Part shown: piece after piece, positions 47,391 to 54,659 of the stretch
Layout of the letters: each line of letters starts with the position of its first letter
Position numbering within the stretch: the stretch's first letter is position 1
Assembly (NCBI GenBank): GCA_900078775.1
Contig: LT549889.1
Location: forward strand, 2,604,001 to 2,668,000
DNA from: Mycolicibacterium aurum
GTDB taxonomy: Bacteria; Actinomycetota; Actinomycetes; Mycobacteriales; Mycobacteriaceae
Length of the DNA stretch: 64,000 nucleotides
Direction of reading: 5' to 3'
Program-made: the position numbers and the translations under genes
Notes under the pieces: generated by a model
The model's input: the letters and a program-made list of their open reading frames with translations, nothing else
What the model was told of the DNA's origin: nothing
Database searches by the model: none

Positions 47391-47680
47391 CGACCGCCGA
47401 TGTCGCGGCCGTCAAGCTTGTCGCGAATGCGAGGGTTTCTCACCCAGCTCATTGAGCAGTTGAGGATTGCTGCTGCTTCGGTCGTGTCGATGAGTTCGTC
47501 GATCAAGGGTGACGATTCAGGCTGCGCCGCACAACTTTTAGTTGCGTGAACGCAACCGTTGAGTCGGTCGCGCAGGGCGAAGAACCCGCGCGGCACCGGC
47601 CTGTTACCGAGTGTGCGACGCACGACAAGGTCGTTAACGGCGTAGAGCAGCAATGCGGTTTCGGCTGTCGTGAGCTTCAT
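47327..47680 (-). CDS. Helix-turn-helix protein of the early operon
   Basis: A 117-residue protein. The C-terminal half is a MerR/excisionase-like HTH with wing: DTTEAAAILNCSMSWVRNPRIRDKL...RWLFPRRTVVEHA. The N-terminal half is helical. ATG 47680 overlaps the stop of the preceding gene (ATGA). It may be a second DNA-binding regulator or a second excisionase-like factor, after the HTH gene at 49719. Confidence 0.6.
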   Translation of the reverse strand: MKLTTAETALLLYAVNDLVVRRTLGNRPVPRGFFALRDRLNGCVHATKSCAAQPESSPLIDELIDTTEAAAILNCSMSWVRNPRIRDKLDGRDIGGRWLFPRRTVVEHAERKARGHN

Positions 47681-47898
47681 GGCACAGACCACGGCTCGGG
47701 TTGGTGGATGGGTTCGGTGATGTCCGGGTCCGGTGCCGGCGGCGGCGGTTGGCTGTTGTGCCTGCAGCGGACGGCTGGGTCGATTGGGGTGTGAAATGGG
47801 CCAAGCTGCCAGCCGCACGGGTCGCAGGGACGGGACCGGCGGATCGCAGACGGCCGTTCCCCGGGCGCGGCCTGCTCGATTGCGTTACGGCGGCTCAT
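47677..47898 (-). CDS. Small cysteine-containing protein, unknown
   Basis: A 73-residue Pro-rich protein with a putative metal-binding set RPCDPCGWQLGPFH...VRCRHN. Its ATG 47898 overlaps the upstream stop (ATGA) and its own stop overlaps the next ATG, so it is locked into the operon. No family recognised. Confidence 0.5.
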   Translation of the reverse strand: MSRRNAIEQAAPGERPSAIRRSRPCDPCGWQLGPFHTPIDPAVRCRHNSQPPPPAPDPDITEPIHQPEPWSVP

Positions 47899-48401
47899 GC
47901 AGACTCCCTGGCTGCTACCGCGGCTCCGCGGCATCCTGCGCAGTCGGCGGGCGCGAGCTCAAGGTGACCGTGGCGCCTGCAACGCGGCCCATGCAATCCG
48001 GGGATCCATGACGGCGGTTCGGGTTTGGGTGCTGGTTGCCAAGGCGCCGGTTCGGGCCGCGCGGGCTCGGCTGCCTTGACCAGGATCCGTTCGAAGAAGA
48101 GTGCATTCTGTCGCTGCGCCCATGCCTCGCGTATGCGTCTGCGCCGGCCGCAGGCGCCACAGCTGTTGTCGGTGCCTCGGGGCATATGCCGGTCGCAGTA
48201 AGGTTGCGGTTCAGGTTCGGGGTCGTCGTCGACCACTTCGCCGACGATCGCGTCTGTGCCGTCGATGCATTGAGTGACTAGCTGGCGGCTGGCCGGTTCT
48301 ACTTCTTCGACGTCGAGCAGTTGTGGTTCATCATCGGAGGAATCTGGGGCGGGGGGTTGTTCCCGTCGCCGGGGACGGGCTCCGCGTTGAGCGGCCCGCA
48401 C
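47895..48401 (-). CDS. Protein with two small zinc-finger-like motifs
   Basis: A 168-residue protein with two cysteine/histidine groups: YCDRHMPRGTDNSCGACGRRRRIREAW in the middle and PRCRRHGHLELAPADCAGC at the C-terminus. The N-terminal third is acidic and disordered. GTG 48401 overlaps the upstream gene by 103 bases; an AGAAGGG site lies about 12 bases before it. Nucleic-acid binding is plausible. Confidence 0.6.
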   Translation of the reverse strand: MRAAQRGARPRRREQPPAPDSSDDEPQLLDVEEVEPASRQLVTQCIDGTDAIVGEVVDDDPEPEPQPYCDRHMPRGTDNSCGACGRRRRIREAWAQRQNALFFERILVKAAEPARPEPAPWQPAPKPEPPSWIPGLHGPRCRRHGHLELAPADCAGCRGAAVAARESA

Positions 48402-48886
48402 GCGGCCAACTCGCCCTTCTCCCCCTCTTCTTCATGTTCTTCACGTAGAGGAAGGTCGGCAACATCTGCCGACGACGATGATCGATCTATGCCAACGTGC
48501 TTGGCGGAATCTGCCGATCGGTGGGCAGTATCTGCCAATGGCATGTCGGAGCCTTGGTCGGATCTCACCAATGGCACATCAGAGGCCCTATATGCCTGCG
48601 CTCGGTCGCCGTAGAAGGCTTGCCTTGAAATGGCCGACAGATCGCCCATGCCCTGCAACCTGCGAACCGTCGCGGACACGGTTCGTCGCGGCACACCCGC
48701 GCCCAAGGCCTGGCCGATGTCGTCGTGCGATGCACACCACCACATCTCGCCGTCAATAATCCTGCGGCCGTTGGATTCACCGGGCAGCGCCGTCACATAT
48801 CGGACCAGTGCCAAGATGCACGCGCCGAGCGGCCCGACGCGACCGATCTCAGCGGGCGACACCTTAAGGAAAGCTGGCGGTCTCAC
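48299..48886 (-). CDS. Winged-helix replication-initiator-like protein
   Basis: A 195-residue protein. The N-terminal half is helical and reads like a phage replisome organiser or replication initiator winged helix (SPAEIGRVGPLGACILALVRYVTAL...WWCASHDDIGQALGAGVPRRTVSATVRRLQGMGDL). The C-terminal half is disordered and acidic. I chose GTG 48886 because it forms a GTGA overlap with the upstream stop, the same packing as the other genes. It is the best candidate for a replication function in the element. Confidence 0.6.
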   Translation of the reverse strand: MRPPAFLKVSPAEIGRVGPLGACILALVRYVTALPGESNGRRIIDGEMWWCASHDDIGQALGAGVPRRTVSATVRRLQGMGDLSAISRQAFYGDRAQAYRASDVPLVRSDQGSDMPLADTAHRSADSAKHVGIDRSSSSADVADLPLREEHEEEGEKGELAACGPLNAEPVPGDGNNPPPQIPPMMNHNCSTSKK

Positions 48887-49230
48887 GGTGCGACCGTCGC
48901 CGTGTGCAGTCTGCACGCTTGGCCCAGTGCCTTGACTTTTGCCTGGGGCGGCGTGCCCGCGTGCGTTGGCCGGTCGCAGCGCGGCGCCGGCGAGACTCGC
49001 TCGCCTACGGCGGCAGGCCACCAGCCGAGCTTCTCGTGCAACTGACCGCCGTTGCCCTGTTCAGTGTTCTCGCCGTTGCGCGTCTCAGCTTCGTTGACCA
49101 GCCAGGCCACCTCTTCGCCGTTGGTGGTCACGCACAGCGCGATCACGCAGCCAGCTGAACCGACATCGCAGAGGCAGGCGCTACGTTTTCGGTCGATGAG
49201 CGCGAACCCGTCGGAGTCGCCGCCAGCCAT
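48883..49230 (-). CDS. Small zinc-binding-motif protein, actinophage type
   Basis: A 115-residue protein. The C-terminal motif RCDRPTHAGTPPQAKVKALGQACRLHTA follows the pattern C-x-x-x-T-x-x-G-x-P-C-x-x-x-V-x-x-x-G-x-x-C-x-x-H known from small phage and mobile-element proteins, although here the second Cys is replaced by Pro-Gln. The N-terminus is a beta-rich domain (CLCDVGSAGCVIALCVTTNGEE). ATG 49230 follows GAAGGA. It overlaps the upstream gene by 50 bases. Confidence 0.55.
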   Translation of the reverse strand: MAGGDSDGFALIDRKRSACLCDVGSAGCVIALCVTTNGEEVAWLVNEAETRNGENTEQGNGGQLHEKLGWWPAAVGERVSPAPRCDRPTHAGTPPQAKVKALGQACRLHTATVAP

Positions 49231-49513
49231 CAGGCATCCTTCGCTTCACCGGTCGCAGAGACTGATCCATTCGCAGAAACGGATCTCCGTGGGCCGCGGC
49301 GTCTGGAGGATCCTCCGCGACTAGTCGAATTGTGGCGCTGTATTTTCTCTTGGCGTGCCAGCGGTCGTCCGCCATGACGATGGTGATGACGTCGCCTTCC
49401 GCTTTCGGGTAGGCGAAACGAGGCCTACCGTTGGCATCCACGAATTCGAACGGCACCCAACGGTCAATATCCGCCGCGATGAGTGCCGCGATCTGGTGCG
49501 ATTCGGGAGTCAC
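49181..49513 (-). CDS. Small early-operon protein, unknown
   Basis: A 110-residue protein with beta strands (RWVPFEFVDANGRPRFAYPKAEGDVITIVMADDRWHAKRKYSATIRLV) and a basic tail. The GTG 49513 overlaps the stop of the upstream HTH gene (GTGA). No family recognised. Confidence 0.55.
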   Translation of the reverse strand: MTPESHQIAALIAADIDRWVPFEFVDANGRPRFAYPKAEGDVITIVMADDRWHAKRKYSATIRLVAEDPPDAAAHGDPFLRMDQSLRPVKRRMPDGWRRLRRVRAHRPKT

Positions 49514-49719
49514 GAGGCTGCACCAGACGCTGTAGCAGCTTCCTGATTGGCGAGCCACTGGTCGATTTCGGATCGGCGCCAAGCTCGGCGTCGTCCGATC
49601 TTGAAGGAGCGTGGACCTCGGCCAGTCGCGTCCCAGTATCGAATGGTCCCGAGTGGAATCCCGCCAAGCATTCCGGAGAGTTCCGGCGCAAAGACGATCG
49701 GGTCTGGCAGTGCCGCCAT
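49510..49719 (-). CDS. Excisionase-like MerR/AlpA-type HTH protein
   Basis: A 69-residue DNA-binding protein, first gene of the divergent operon. It has the helix-turn-helix and wing of the MerR/AlpA/HTH_17 type: APELSGMLGGIPLGTIRYWDATGRGPRSFKIGRRRAWRRSEIDQWL. This is the usual place and size for the excisionase (Xis) that works with a tyrosine integrase. ATG 49719 follows GAAGGGA. It would be transcribed from the promoter facing it in the 87-base interval before the XRE gene. Confidence 0.7.
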   Translation of the reverse strand: MAALPDPIVFAPELSGMLGGIPLGTIRYWDATGRGPRSFKIGRRRAWRRSEIDQWLANQEAATASGAAS

Positions 49720-49761
49720 AACCGACTCCCTTCTTCTGGTGAAGTTATAACAATGTGCTTC

Positions 49762-49772
49762 TAGCGATGCTA
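49762..49772. promoter_or_regulatory. Small palindrome TAGC-n3-GCTA, possible repressor operator
   Basis: TAGCGATGCTA is an inverted repeat with a 3-base spacer. It lies just downstream of the predicted -10 of the excisionase operon promoter and upstream of the excisionase start. It is a candidate binding site for the divergent XRE protein. Confidence 0.4.
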
Positions 49773-49801
49773 AACGTAATCCGCCCTTGTCTTCACGTCA
49801 A
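49773..49801 (-). promoter_or_regulatory. Predicted promoter of the excisionase operon
   Basis: On the minus strand the -35 TTGACG (49796-49801) is followed after 17 bases by the -10 TACGTT (49773-49778), matching the mycobacterial TANNNT pattern. The -35 abuts the XRE start region on the other strand, so a repressor bound here could block both directions. Confidence 0.5.
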
Positions 49802-49806
49802 GCACC

Positions 49807-50313
49807 ATGCAACATGTTCACGTGGAGAACATCACTAACCAGCAAGTTGGGGCGCGTATTGCGGCGGTGCGCGCCGAGATGAAGATGACCCAGGCCGAGC
49901 TTGCGTCGGAAATGACCGCTCGACTTGGCCGCGAAATACGCCCTCTCACCGTCACCCGACTCGAGGGCGGCAAGCGGCCGATCAGCGTCGATGAACTGGC
50001 GGCTGCCGCTGCAGCGCTCCGCATCAATCCCGCCGATTTCTTCGCTGACGACCTGCCGATGGGCAGCGTTCAGATTGTCAGCGCTTTTCAGTCGGTGGTC
50101 CGGGCTAGCAATCAACTGATTGCCGCTGTACGGCAATATGATTCGGCACACCGCGACTTTCTCGACGTGCTCGACCATGCGGACGGGAAGTACCTCGAAC
50201 GACTTGGGTTCGGGACGCGGGTGTTCATCGAAGCCGCCCGGGACTGGACCATCCAAGGCTTTATCGACGAGGCGAGGAACGAAGGGAGCGAATCAGATGA
50301 CGCAGAGGCGTAA
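49807..50313 (+). CDS. XRE-family repressor
   Basis: A 168-residue regulator. The XRE helix-turn-helix is at residues 10-70 (RIAAVRAEMKMTQAELASEMTARLG...VTRLEGGKRPISVDELAAAAAAL). The C-terminal part is helical (SAFQSVVRASNQLIAAVRQYDSAHRDFLDVLDHADG). It is divergent from the excisionase operon and in the same direction as the integrase, overlapping the integrase start by 17 bases. That is the position of a lysogeny-maintenance repressor. It has no peptidase domain. ATG 49807 was used. Confidence 0.78.
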   Translation: MQHVHVENITNQQVGARIAAVRAEMKMTQAELASEMTARLGREIRPLTVTRLEGGKRPISVDELAAAAAALRINPADFFADDLPMGSVQIVSAFQSVVRASNQLIAAVRQYDSAHRDFLDVLDHADGKYLERLGFGTRVFIEAARDWTIQGFIDEARNEGSESDDAEA

Positions 50314-51454
50314 CCGGCGCTCGGGCGTGGAAGACCGCTGGCGCAAAGCGAACGGCACACCATCGGCAGGCGATGGCAAGGGAAACCGCTGGCGTGCGCG
50401 GTATGTCGATGAACAAGGTCGCGAACACGCCAAAGGCTTCGCGCGCAAAGTCGATGCTCAGCGCTGGCTCGACGAGGTTACGGCAGCGGTGGTCACCGGG
50501 CAGTACGTCGACCCAAAGGCCGGCCAGATCACATTCCGTGACTACGCCGAGCGGTGGCGGAAGATGCAGATGCAGCGCCCTAGTTCGCGCGCACACATCG
50601 AGACAATGTTGCGCCGGCACGCCTATCCAGTGCTCGGAAGCCGACCGCTGTCGTCGATCCTGCCCAGCGACATACAGGCGTGGGTCAAGGGGCTCGAACT
50701 GGCGCCGGCGACAATCGGCGTAGTGCACGGCATCGTGTCGACGGTCATGAAGGCCGCTATCCGGGATCGTCGCATCGTCGCGAACCCGTGCGATGGGTCC
50801 AAGCTGCCGAAGGTGGAGCGCAAGCAGGTTGTGCCGCTGACGACCGAACAGGTGGCGCGGCTGCGGGAGGCGCTGCCTCCGCAGCTCCAAGCACTCGTCA
50901 CCTTGGCAGCGGGGACGGGCATGCGCCAGGGCGAGTGTTTGGGCCTTACGGTCGACAGGCTGAAGTTCCTTGAGCGCACCGTGACCGTCGACCGCCAGCT
51001 CGTCACCGTGGCGGGCCAACCGCCGTCGCTGGGACCACCCAAGACGCAAGCGAGCAACCGCATAATTCCCCTGCCGCAGGTCGTTGTCGATGCACTCGCG
51101 GCGCACCTGGCGGCTTTTCCCGCAGAGGCCGAGGGGCTGCTGTTCACGCTGTCAGGCAAGCCGATCACCCGGCAGGCCTTTGGCCACAAGTGGCGTCCTG
51201 CGGTAACGAAAACGGGGCTGCCGGCCAGGACCGGATTCCACGCGCTCCGCCACTACTACGCGAGCCTGCTCATAAGGCACGGCGAGAGCGTGAAGACGGT
51301 GCAGGCACGCCTCGGTCACGCGAGCGCCGTCGAGACCCTGGACACCTACAGTCACCTGTGGCCGGACTCCGACGACCGGACGCGGGTCGCGATTGATTCG
51401 GTCCTCGGATCTACTGCGGACACACTGCGGACGGCCGCAGCGCCCTTGAGCTGA
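50297..51454 (+). CDS. int: Tyrosine recombinase (integrase)
   Basis: A 385-residue site-specific recombinase with an arm-binding N-terminus, a core-binding SAM-like domain (about 75-165) and a catalytic domain. Catalytic residues are Arg210 (GTGMRQGE), His315/Arg318 (HALRHYYASLL), the late His in LGHAS, and nucleophile Tyr351 (DTYSHLWP). ATG 50297 lies inside the XRE gene end, with GAAGGGAG upstream. The gene ends 19 bases before attR, and its last codons hold the CTGCGGAC repeat pair. A hairpin overlapping the stop terminates transcription. It acts on the rnpB 3' end. Confidence 0.93.
   Translation: MTQRRNRRSGVEDRWRKANGTPSAGDGKGNRWRARYVDEQGREHAKGFARKVDAQRWLDEVTAAVVTGQYVDPKAGQITFRDYAERWRKMQMQRPSSRAHIETMLRRHAYPVLGSRPLSSILPSDIQAWVKGLELAPATIGVVHGIVSTVMKAAIRDRRIVANPCDGSKLPKVERKQVVPLTTEQVARLREALPPQLQALVTLAAGTGMRQGECLGLTVDRLKFLERTVTVDRQLVTVAGQPPSLGPPKTQASNRIIPLPQVVVDALAAHLAAFPAEAEGLLFTLSGKPITRQAFGHKWRPAVTKTGLPARTGFHALRHYYASLLIRHGESVKTVQARLGHASAVETLDTYSHLWPDSDDRTRVAIDSVLGSTADTLRTAAAPLS
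51407..51433 (+). repeat. Right copy of the 27-bp repeat with paired CTGCGGAC
   Basis: Counterpart of 35860-35886 (24 of 27 identical), here coding for the integrase C-terminus STADTLRT. The two CTGCGGAC units are 11 bases apart. It lies 40 bases from the attR core. Confidence 0.5.
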
Positions 51455-51470
51455 CTTTGCAGCTCAAGGG
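51443..51470 (+). terminator. Intrinsic terminator of the integrase gene
   Basis: A perfect 10-bp stem, CCCTTGAGCT at 51443-51452 with its reverse complement at 51461-51470, closes the 8-base loop GACTTTGC. The stem includes the integrase stop and ends 3 bases before attR, so it stops transcription entering rnpB. Confidence 0.65.
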
Positions 51471-51473
51471 ACT

Positions 51474-51502
51474 GGGGCGGACGAGCTGGCCTGTAAGCCG
51501 GA
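51474..51502. repeat. attR: right 29-bp repeat, still part of rnpB
   Basis: Identical to 35734-35762. Here the repeat continues into intact rnpB (GATTCTGTACC...). The integration therefore left a functional rnpB gene, since the element brought the same 29 bases. Confidence 0.93.
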
Positions 51503-51882
51503 TTCTGTACCGACCCTCCCGGAAACCGGGACGGCCGGCGGCGACCATCCATCTGGACACACCGTCGCCGGGTGCCTCAAGCGGCCTACCCGCAAGCTCG
51601 GGCGAGCAACCCTCGAACGCTTGCGCGACCGCGACCAGGTCGCGGCCTTCTTGGCCTTGCTTCGGGTGGGGTTTACCTAGCCACCCCGGTCACCCGGGAT
51701 GCTGGTGCGCTCTTACCGCACCTTTTCACCCTTACCTCCTGCACAAAAGTGCAGGTGGCGGTCTGTTTTCTGTGGCACTGTCCCGCGGGTTGCCCCGGAT
51801 TGCCGTTAACAATCACCCTGCTCTGTGAAGTCCGGACTTTCCTCGAATTTCTCCGCGGTCGCCCGGCCAACTCGTCCGCGCA
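51477..51882 (-). ncRNA. rnpB: RNase P RNA, class A
   Basis: About 406 bases on the minus strand. Read in that direction it contains GAGGAAAGTCCGGACTTC (P4 region), a long set of mid-region hairpins, GGTAAGAGCGCACCAG and, near the end, ACAGAATCCGGCTTAC. The 5' segment GCGGACGAGTTGGCC pairs with the 3' segment GGCCAGCTCGTCCGC to form helix P1. RNase P RNA is the catalytic part of the enzyme that trims tRNA 5' ends. The 3' end doubles as the attachment site of the 15.7 kb element. Exact ends are estimated from helix P1. Confidence 0.93.
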
Positions 51883-51886
51883 GATC

Positions 51887-51892
51887 ACCGTA
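51887..51892 (-). promoter_or_regulatory. Predicted -10 box of rnpB
   Basis: On the minus strand TACGGT (TANNNT type) lies 4-10 bases before the estimated rnpB 5' end. No convincing -35 is seen at the usual spacing. The divergent AraC-family gene starts only about 20 bases away, so the promoter probably lies within that gene's first codons. Confidence 0.4.
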
Positions 51893-51903
51893 CCCTTAAG
51901 GGC

Positions 51904-52356
51904 ATGGCACAGGTGCCGCCAGCCCGATATCTGCTGCGAGCCAAGGACCTGGTCGACGCCCGCTACGCCGAGCCGATCACGGTGGATGACCTCGCAGCCG
52001 CAGCCGGACTGTCCCGGGCGCACTTCAGCCGGATGTTCACCCGCACGTTCGGAGAGTCGCCGCACGCGTATCTCCAAAGCCGGCGCCTGGAGCGGGCCGC
52101 GGCGCTGCTGCGCTACACCGATCGGTCGGTCGCCGAGATCTGCGTGATGGTGGGTTTGACCAGTGTCGGCTCGTTCACCACGACTTTCGCCCGGGTGTAC
52201 GGCAAGCCGCCGGCGGCGTACCGAGCTTCGCTGCCCCCGGCGAGTGCGTATGCCCGGGTGCCCGGGTGCATCCTCCGGCGCGATACCCGCCGCGCTCCGG
52301 GGAGCCGGACCAAGACAGCACACGGGAAGAAGACGGACGGTGGCGAGCCGTCGTAG
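51904..52356 (+). CDS. AraC-family transcriptional regulator
   Basis: A 150-residue regulator consisting almost only of the AraC DNA-binding domain: YAEPITVDDLAAAAGLSRAHFSRMFTRTFGESPHAYLQSRRLERA (first HTH) and RSVAEICVMVGLTSVGSFTTTFARVYGKPPAAYR (second HTH). The C-terminal 35 residues are basic and unstructured. It lacks an effector domain. The glyoxalase-like gene starts 10 bases downstream, so it probably belongs to the same operon and may be its target. Confidence 0.88.
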   Translation: MAQVPPARYLLRAKDLVDARYAEPITVDDLAAAAGLSRAHFSRMFTRTFGESPHAYLQSRRLERAAALLRYTDRSVAEICVMVGLTSVGSFTTTFARVYGKPPAAYRASLPPASAYARVPGCILRRDTRRAPGSRTKTAHGKKTDGGEPS

Positions 52357-52366
52357 CGTTGCTGGC

Positions 52367-52801
52367 ATGATCAAGATCGCAAGTGCACATCTGTGGGTTC
52401 ACGACCAGGAGGAAGCGCTCCGGTTCTGGACCGAGAAGGTCGGATTCGAAGTACGCCAGGATGTTTCGTTGCCCGATGTCGACGGGATCTTCCGCTGGCT
52501 GACAGTCGGCCCGCGCGGACAGGACGATGTGTCTATCGTGTTGATGGCGGTGCCCGGACCGCCCGTCATGGACGCCACCACTCAGGAGCAGGTGCGGGAA
52601 CTGACCGCCAAGGGATTCGCCGGGACGATCTTCCTGTCCACCGACGACTGCCGGGCCAGCTTCGAGGAACTACGTTCCCGCGGAGTCGAGTTCACCGAGG
52701 AGCCCACCGAGATGCCCTACGGCATCGACTGCGGCTTCCGGGACCCGTCGGGCAACAGCGTCCGGCTCACCCAGCTGGCGGATGTGAGCGTGCTCGGCTG
52801 A
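52367..52801 (+). CDS. VOC (glyoxalase/bleomycin-resistance) family protein
   Basis: A 144-residue protein of the vicinal-oxygen-chelate fold, with two beta-alpha-beta-beta-beta modules. The family start is ASAHLWVHDQEEALRFWTEKVGFEV, and the C-terminal half ends DCGFRDPSGNSVRLTQL. A single metal-ligand set is visible (His in AHLWVHD, Glu and Asp further on). Members bind small reactive molecules or antibiotics, or act as hydrolases or isomerases. The substrate is unknown. It follows the AraC regulator. Confidence 0.88.
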   Translation: MIKIASAHLWVHDQEEALRFWTEKVGFEVRQDVSLPDVDGIFRWLTVGPRGQDDVSIVLMAVPGPPVMDATTQEQVRELTAKGFAGTIFLSTDDCRASFEELRSRGVEFTEEPTEMPYGIDCGFRDPSGNSVRLTQLADVSVLG

Positions 52802-52805
52802 CCTG

Positions 52806-54557
52806 TCAGAAGGGTGGCGGGTCCGGGTCGCTGATGGTGGCCCGGCCCGTGGCGTGGTCGAAGTAGCCGGGTGCGGGTCGTTGGTTTGTGCGGGTGTCGC
52901 GGCGGGTGTGGTTGTTGGTGGTGTGTGCGAGGGCGAGTTGGGTTGCGTTGCGTGCGCGTTCGGCGTTGATGCGGTGTTCGCGGTCTTGGGCGCGGGTGCG
53001 TTGCCGGGTGGGCATCAGGGCGTCCCGGTGATCGTCGTGGATCAGGCTGATCGGCCGCGGTGGGGGGAGGTTTGTGTGGATGTTGCAGTGTGGGAACAGG
53101 ATCGCCGCGCCCGGGGTGGTGACGTAGGTGTGCCCGGTCGGTGCGGTCCACTCTGTGCGGCCGTCGGGGTGGGCTTTCATGGTCCAGCCGTCGGGTCCGG
53201 TGCGGAATGTTTTGAGTAGGTGGTGTTCTCGGCAGAGCGGGCGCAGGTTGCCCGGGTGGGTGGCCCCGGCCGGCCACGGGGTGACATGGTCCAGATCGCA
53301 GCGGTGTGCGGGTTTGGTGCAGCCAGGGAAGCTGCACGTCATCGATGTCATCCGGACGAACGCGGTCAGTGCGGTCGAGGGCCGGTATTGGCGTTCGGTG
53401 GGCAGGTCGGCGACCTCGCGCAGGGGCCGGACGGTTGCGCCGGTGGCGATGAGTTCGGCGAGCATGGCCGCGGGGATGATGCCGCCGTCGAGCAGCACCC
53501 CGGTGCCCACACCCGGGATGGTGGCCGCGGGGGGAGGTTTGGGGGTGCCCGGTGCCGGCTCTGGCTCCGGCTCGGGTTCGGGTGGTAGCTGCGCTGCGGG
53601 CTCGGCCGCGGGCTCTGAGCCGGGATCAGGTTCAGCGGGTGCCGGAGTGGGCTCGGGGTCGGTCTGCGCGGGGCGCGGTTCGGGCGACTCAGGTGCATCA
53701 GGTGTGGGTTGCGGCCCGGTCTCGGGGGCGGGTCGTGTCTGGGTGCTGGGCACCTGGTCGGTCAGCGCGTAGATGATGACCGCGGTGGCGCGGGGGTCTT
53801 TGCCGCTGCCTTCGCAGTCGGGGTTCCCGCACTGGCAGGCCAGCCGCTCCACAGACATCCCCACGATTCCGAGGGCACCCATGGCAGCCGAGAGGCGTTC
53901 CCGCAACGGCCGGGGATCGTTGGCGCAGACGGTGTCGGCCAGGTCGGTGAGGCGTTGTTCGACGGCTTTCCTGTCGGTGGCGCGCAGCCGGCCCCAGAAC
54001 GACGACACCCCGTTGGGGTCGTTGCGGTCATCGAACTCGATGTAGAGGTCCTTGGCGGCGGCCTTGGAGCGGATCACCGCGACGGGGTCGTATTTCTCCA
54101 CCCAGAAATCGACCGCCCGGATCAGGGCCGCTTCGGACAACACCCCATAGGTGGTGGCTTCCCCGGCGATCCCGGCATCGATCAACGCCAACGCCTCGCC
54201 GTCGGTGACCAGGTGGGTGCGCCAGGTGATCTCCCCGATCACCTTCGCCGACAGCGCACCGGTGGCGAACACCGCCGCCGTCTGCGGTAGCCGCTCGCGC
54301 AGCGTCACCCCGATCCGCATCTGCGTCGACGCAGCGCGCTCGCCCAGATTGCACGCGGCACTGACCTGCGCCTTCGCGAACGCCCAGCCGTCGATCACCC
54401 GGCGGGCCGAGACCTCGTCCTCGTCCTCACATTGGCGGGCGGTCACCTCGCCGATCAGGGCCAACCGCTCCGCAGCAGCCATGGCCTCCGATTTGGTCGC
54501 GACCGTCAGCGCGGAGATGAGCTCCTCATCGCTCATCCCCGCCGCCCTATCGAACAT
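52806..54557 (-). CDS. 13E12-repeat family protein with HNH nuclease motif (DUF222)
   Basis: A 583-residue protein of the mycobacterial 13E12/DUF222 family. The N-terminal half is helical (DUF222). A Pro/Glu linker ([18 protein letters not shown]) is followed by an HNH domain: [43 protein letters not shown]. The HNH core has the Cys pairs and the His of the nuclease motif. In M. tuberculosis REP13E12 copies serve as attB for prophage phiRv1; here there is no sign of that. An insertion sequence lies 40 bases upstream of its ATG. Confidence 0.88.
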   Translation of the reverse strand: MFDRAAGMSDEELISALTVATKSEAMAAAERLALIGEVTARQCEDEDEVSARRVIDGWAFAKAQVSAACNLGERAASTQMRIGVTLRERLPQTAAVFATGALSAKVIGEITWRTHLVTDGEALALIDAGIAGEATTYGVLSEAALIRAVDFWVEKYDPVAVIRSKAAAKDLYIEFDDRNDPNGVSSFWGRLRATDRKAVEQRLTDLADTVCANDPRPLRERLSAAMGALGIVGMSVERLACQCGNPDCEGSGKDPRATAVIIYALTDQVPSTQTRPAPETGPQPTPDAPESPEPRPAQTDPEPTPAPAEPDPGSEPAAEPAAQLPPEPEPEPEPAPGTPKPPPAATIPGVGTGVLLDGGIIPAAMLAELIATGATVRPLREVADLPTERQYRPSTALTAFVRMTSMTCSFPGCTKPAHRCDLDHVTPWPAGATHPGNLRPLCREHHLLKTFRTGPDGWTMKAHPDGRTEWTAPTGHTYVTTPGAAILFPHCNIHTNLPPPRPISLIHDDHRDALMPTRQRTRAQDREHRINAERARNATQLALAHTTNNHTRRDTRTNQRPAPGYFDHATGRATISDPDPPPF

Positions 54558-54598
54558 ACTTTCGATTGTACTCGCGACACCGACCGCGTTGACTCACC

Positions 54599-54632
54599 AA
54601 AAATGCGCGCGAACGGGGGATTCGTTGCCTCA
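54599..54632. repeat. IS left inverted end
   Basis: Bases 54599-54632 contain ATGCGCGCGA, a 9-base spacer and TTCGTTGCCTCA. They match the reverse complement of 55859-55891. A second GTTGCCTCA...ATGCGCGCG arrangement continues at 54624-54650. Confidence 0.6.
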
Positions 54633-54659
54633 TTGAAAATGCGCGCGTAAGCCCGATTG

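Larger units (their letters stand above)
35734..51502. mobile_element. 15.7 kb integrative element inserted in the 3' end of rnpB
   Basis: Bounded by an identical 29-bp direct repeat (35734-35762 and 51474-51502) that matches the rnpB 3' end. It carries a tyrosine integrase next to the right repeat, an XRE regulator, a divergent operon of about 12 overlapping small genes, and a left half of defence-like genes. No structural, packaging or lysis gene is visible, and no conjugation gene. The arrangement is that of a phage satellite or stripped prophage, or another integrative element. Excising it would rejoin the CYTH/CHAD gene and rnpB in the order found in mycobacteria without it. Confidence 0.88.

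Noticed and set aside
35734..51502. Conjugative element
   Set aside because: No relaxase, FtsK-like translocase or type IV secretion gene is visible in the 15.7 kb.
52806..54557. The 13E12 gene as a phiRv1-type prophage attachment site
   Set aside because: The gene is intact, and no serine integrase or phage gene lies beside it. Only the family relation holds.
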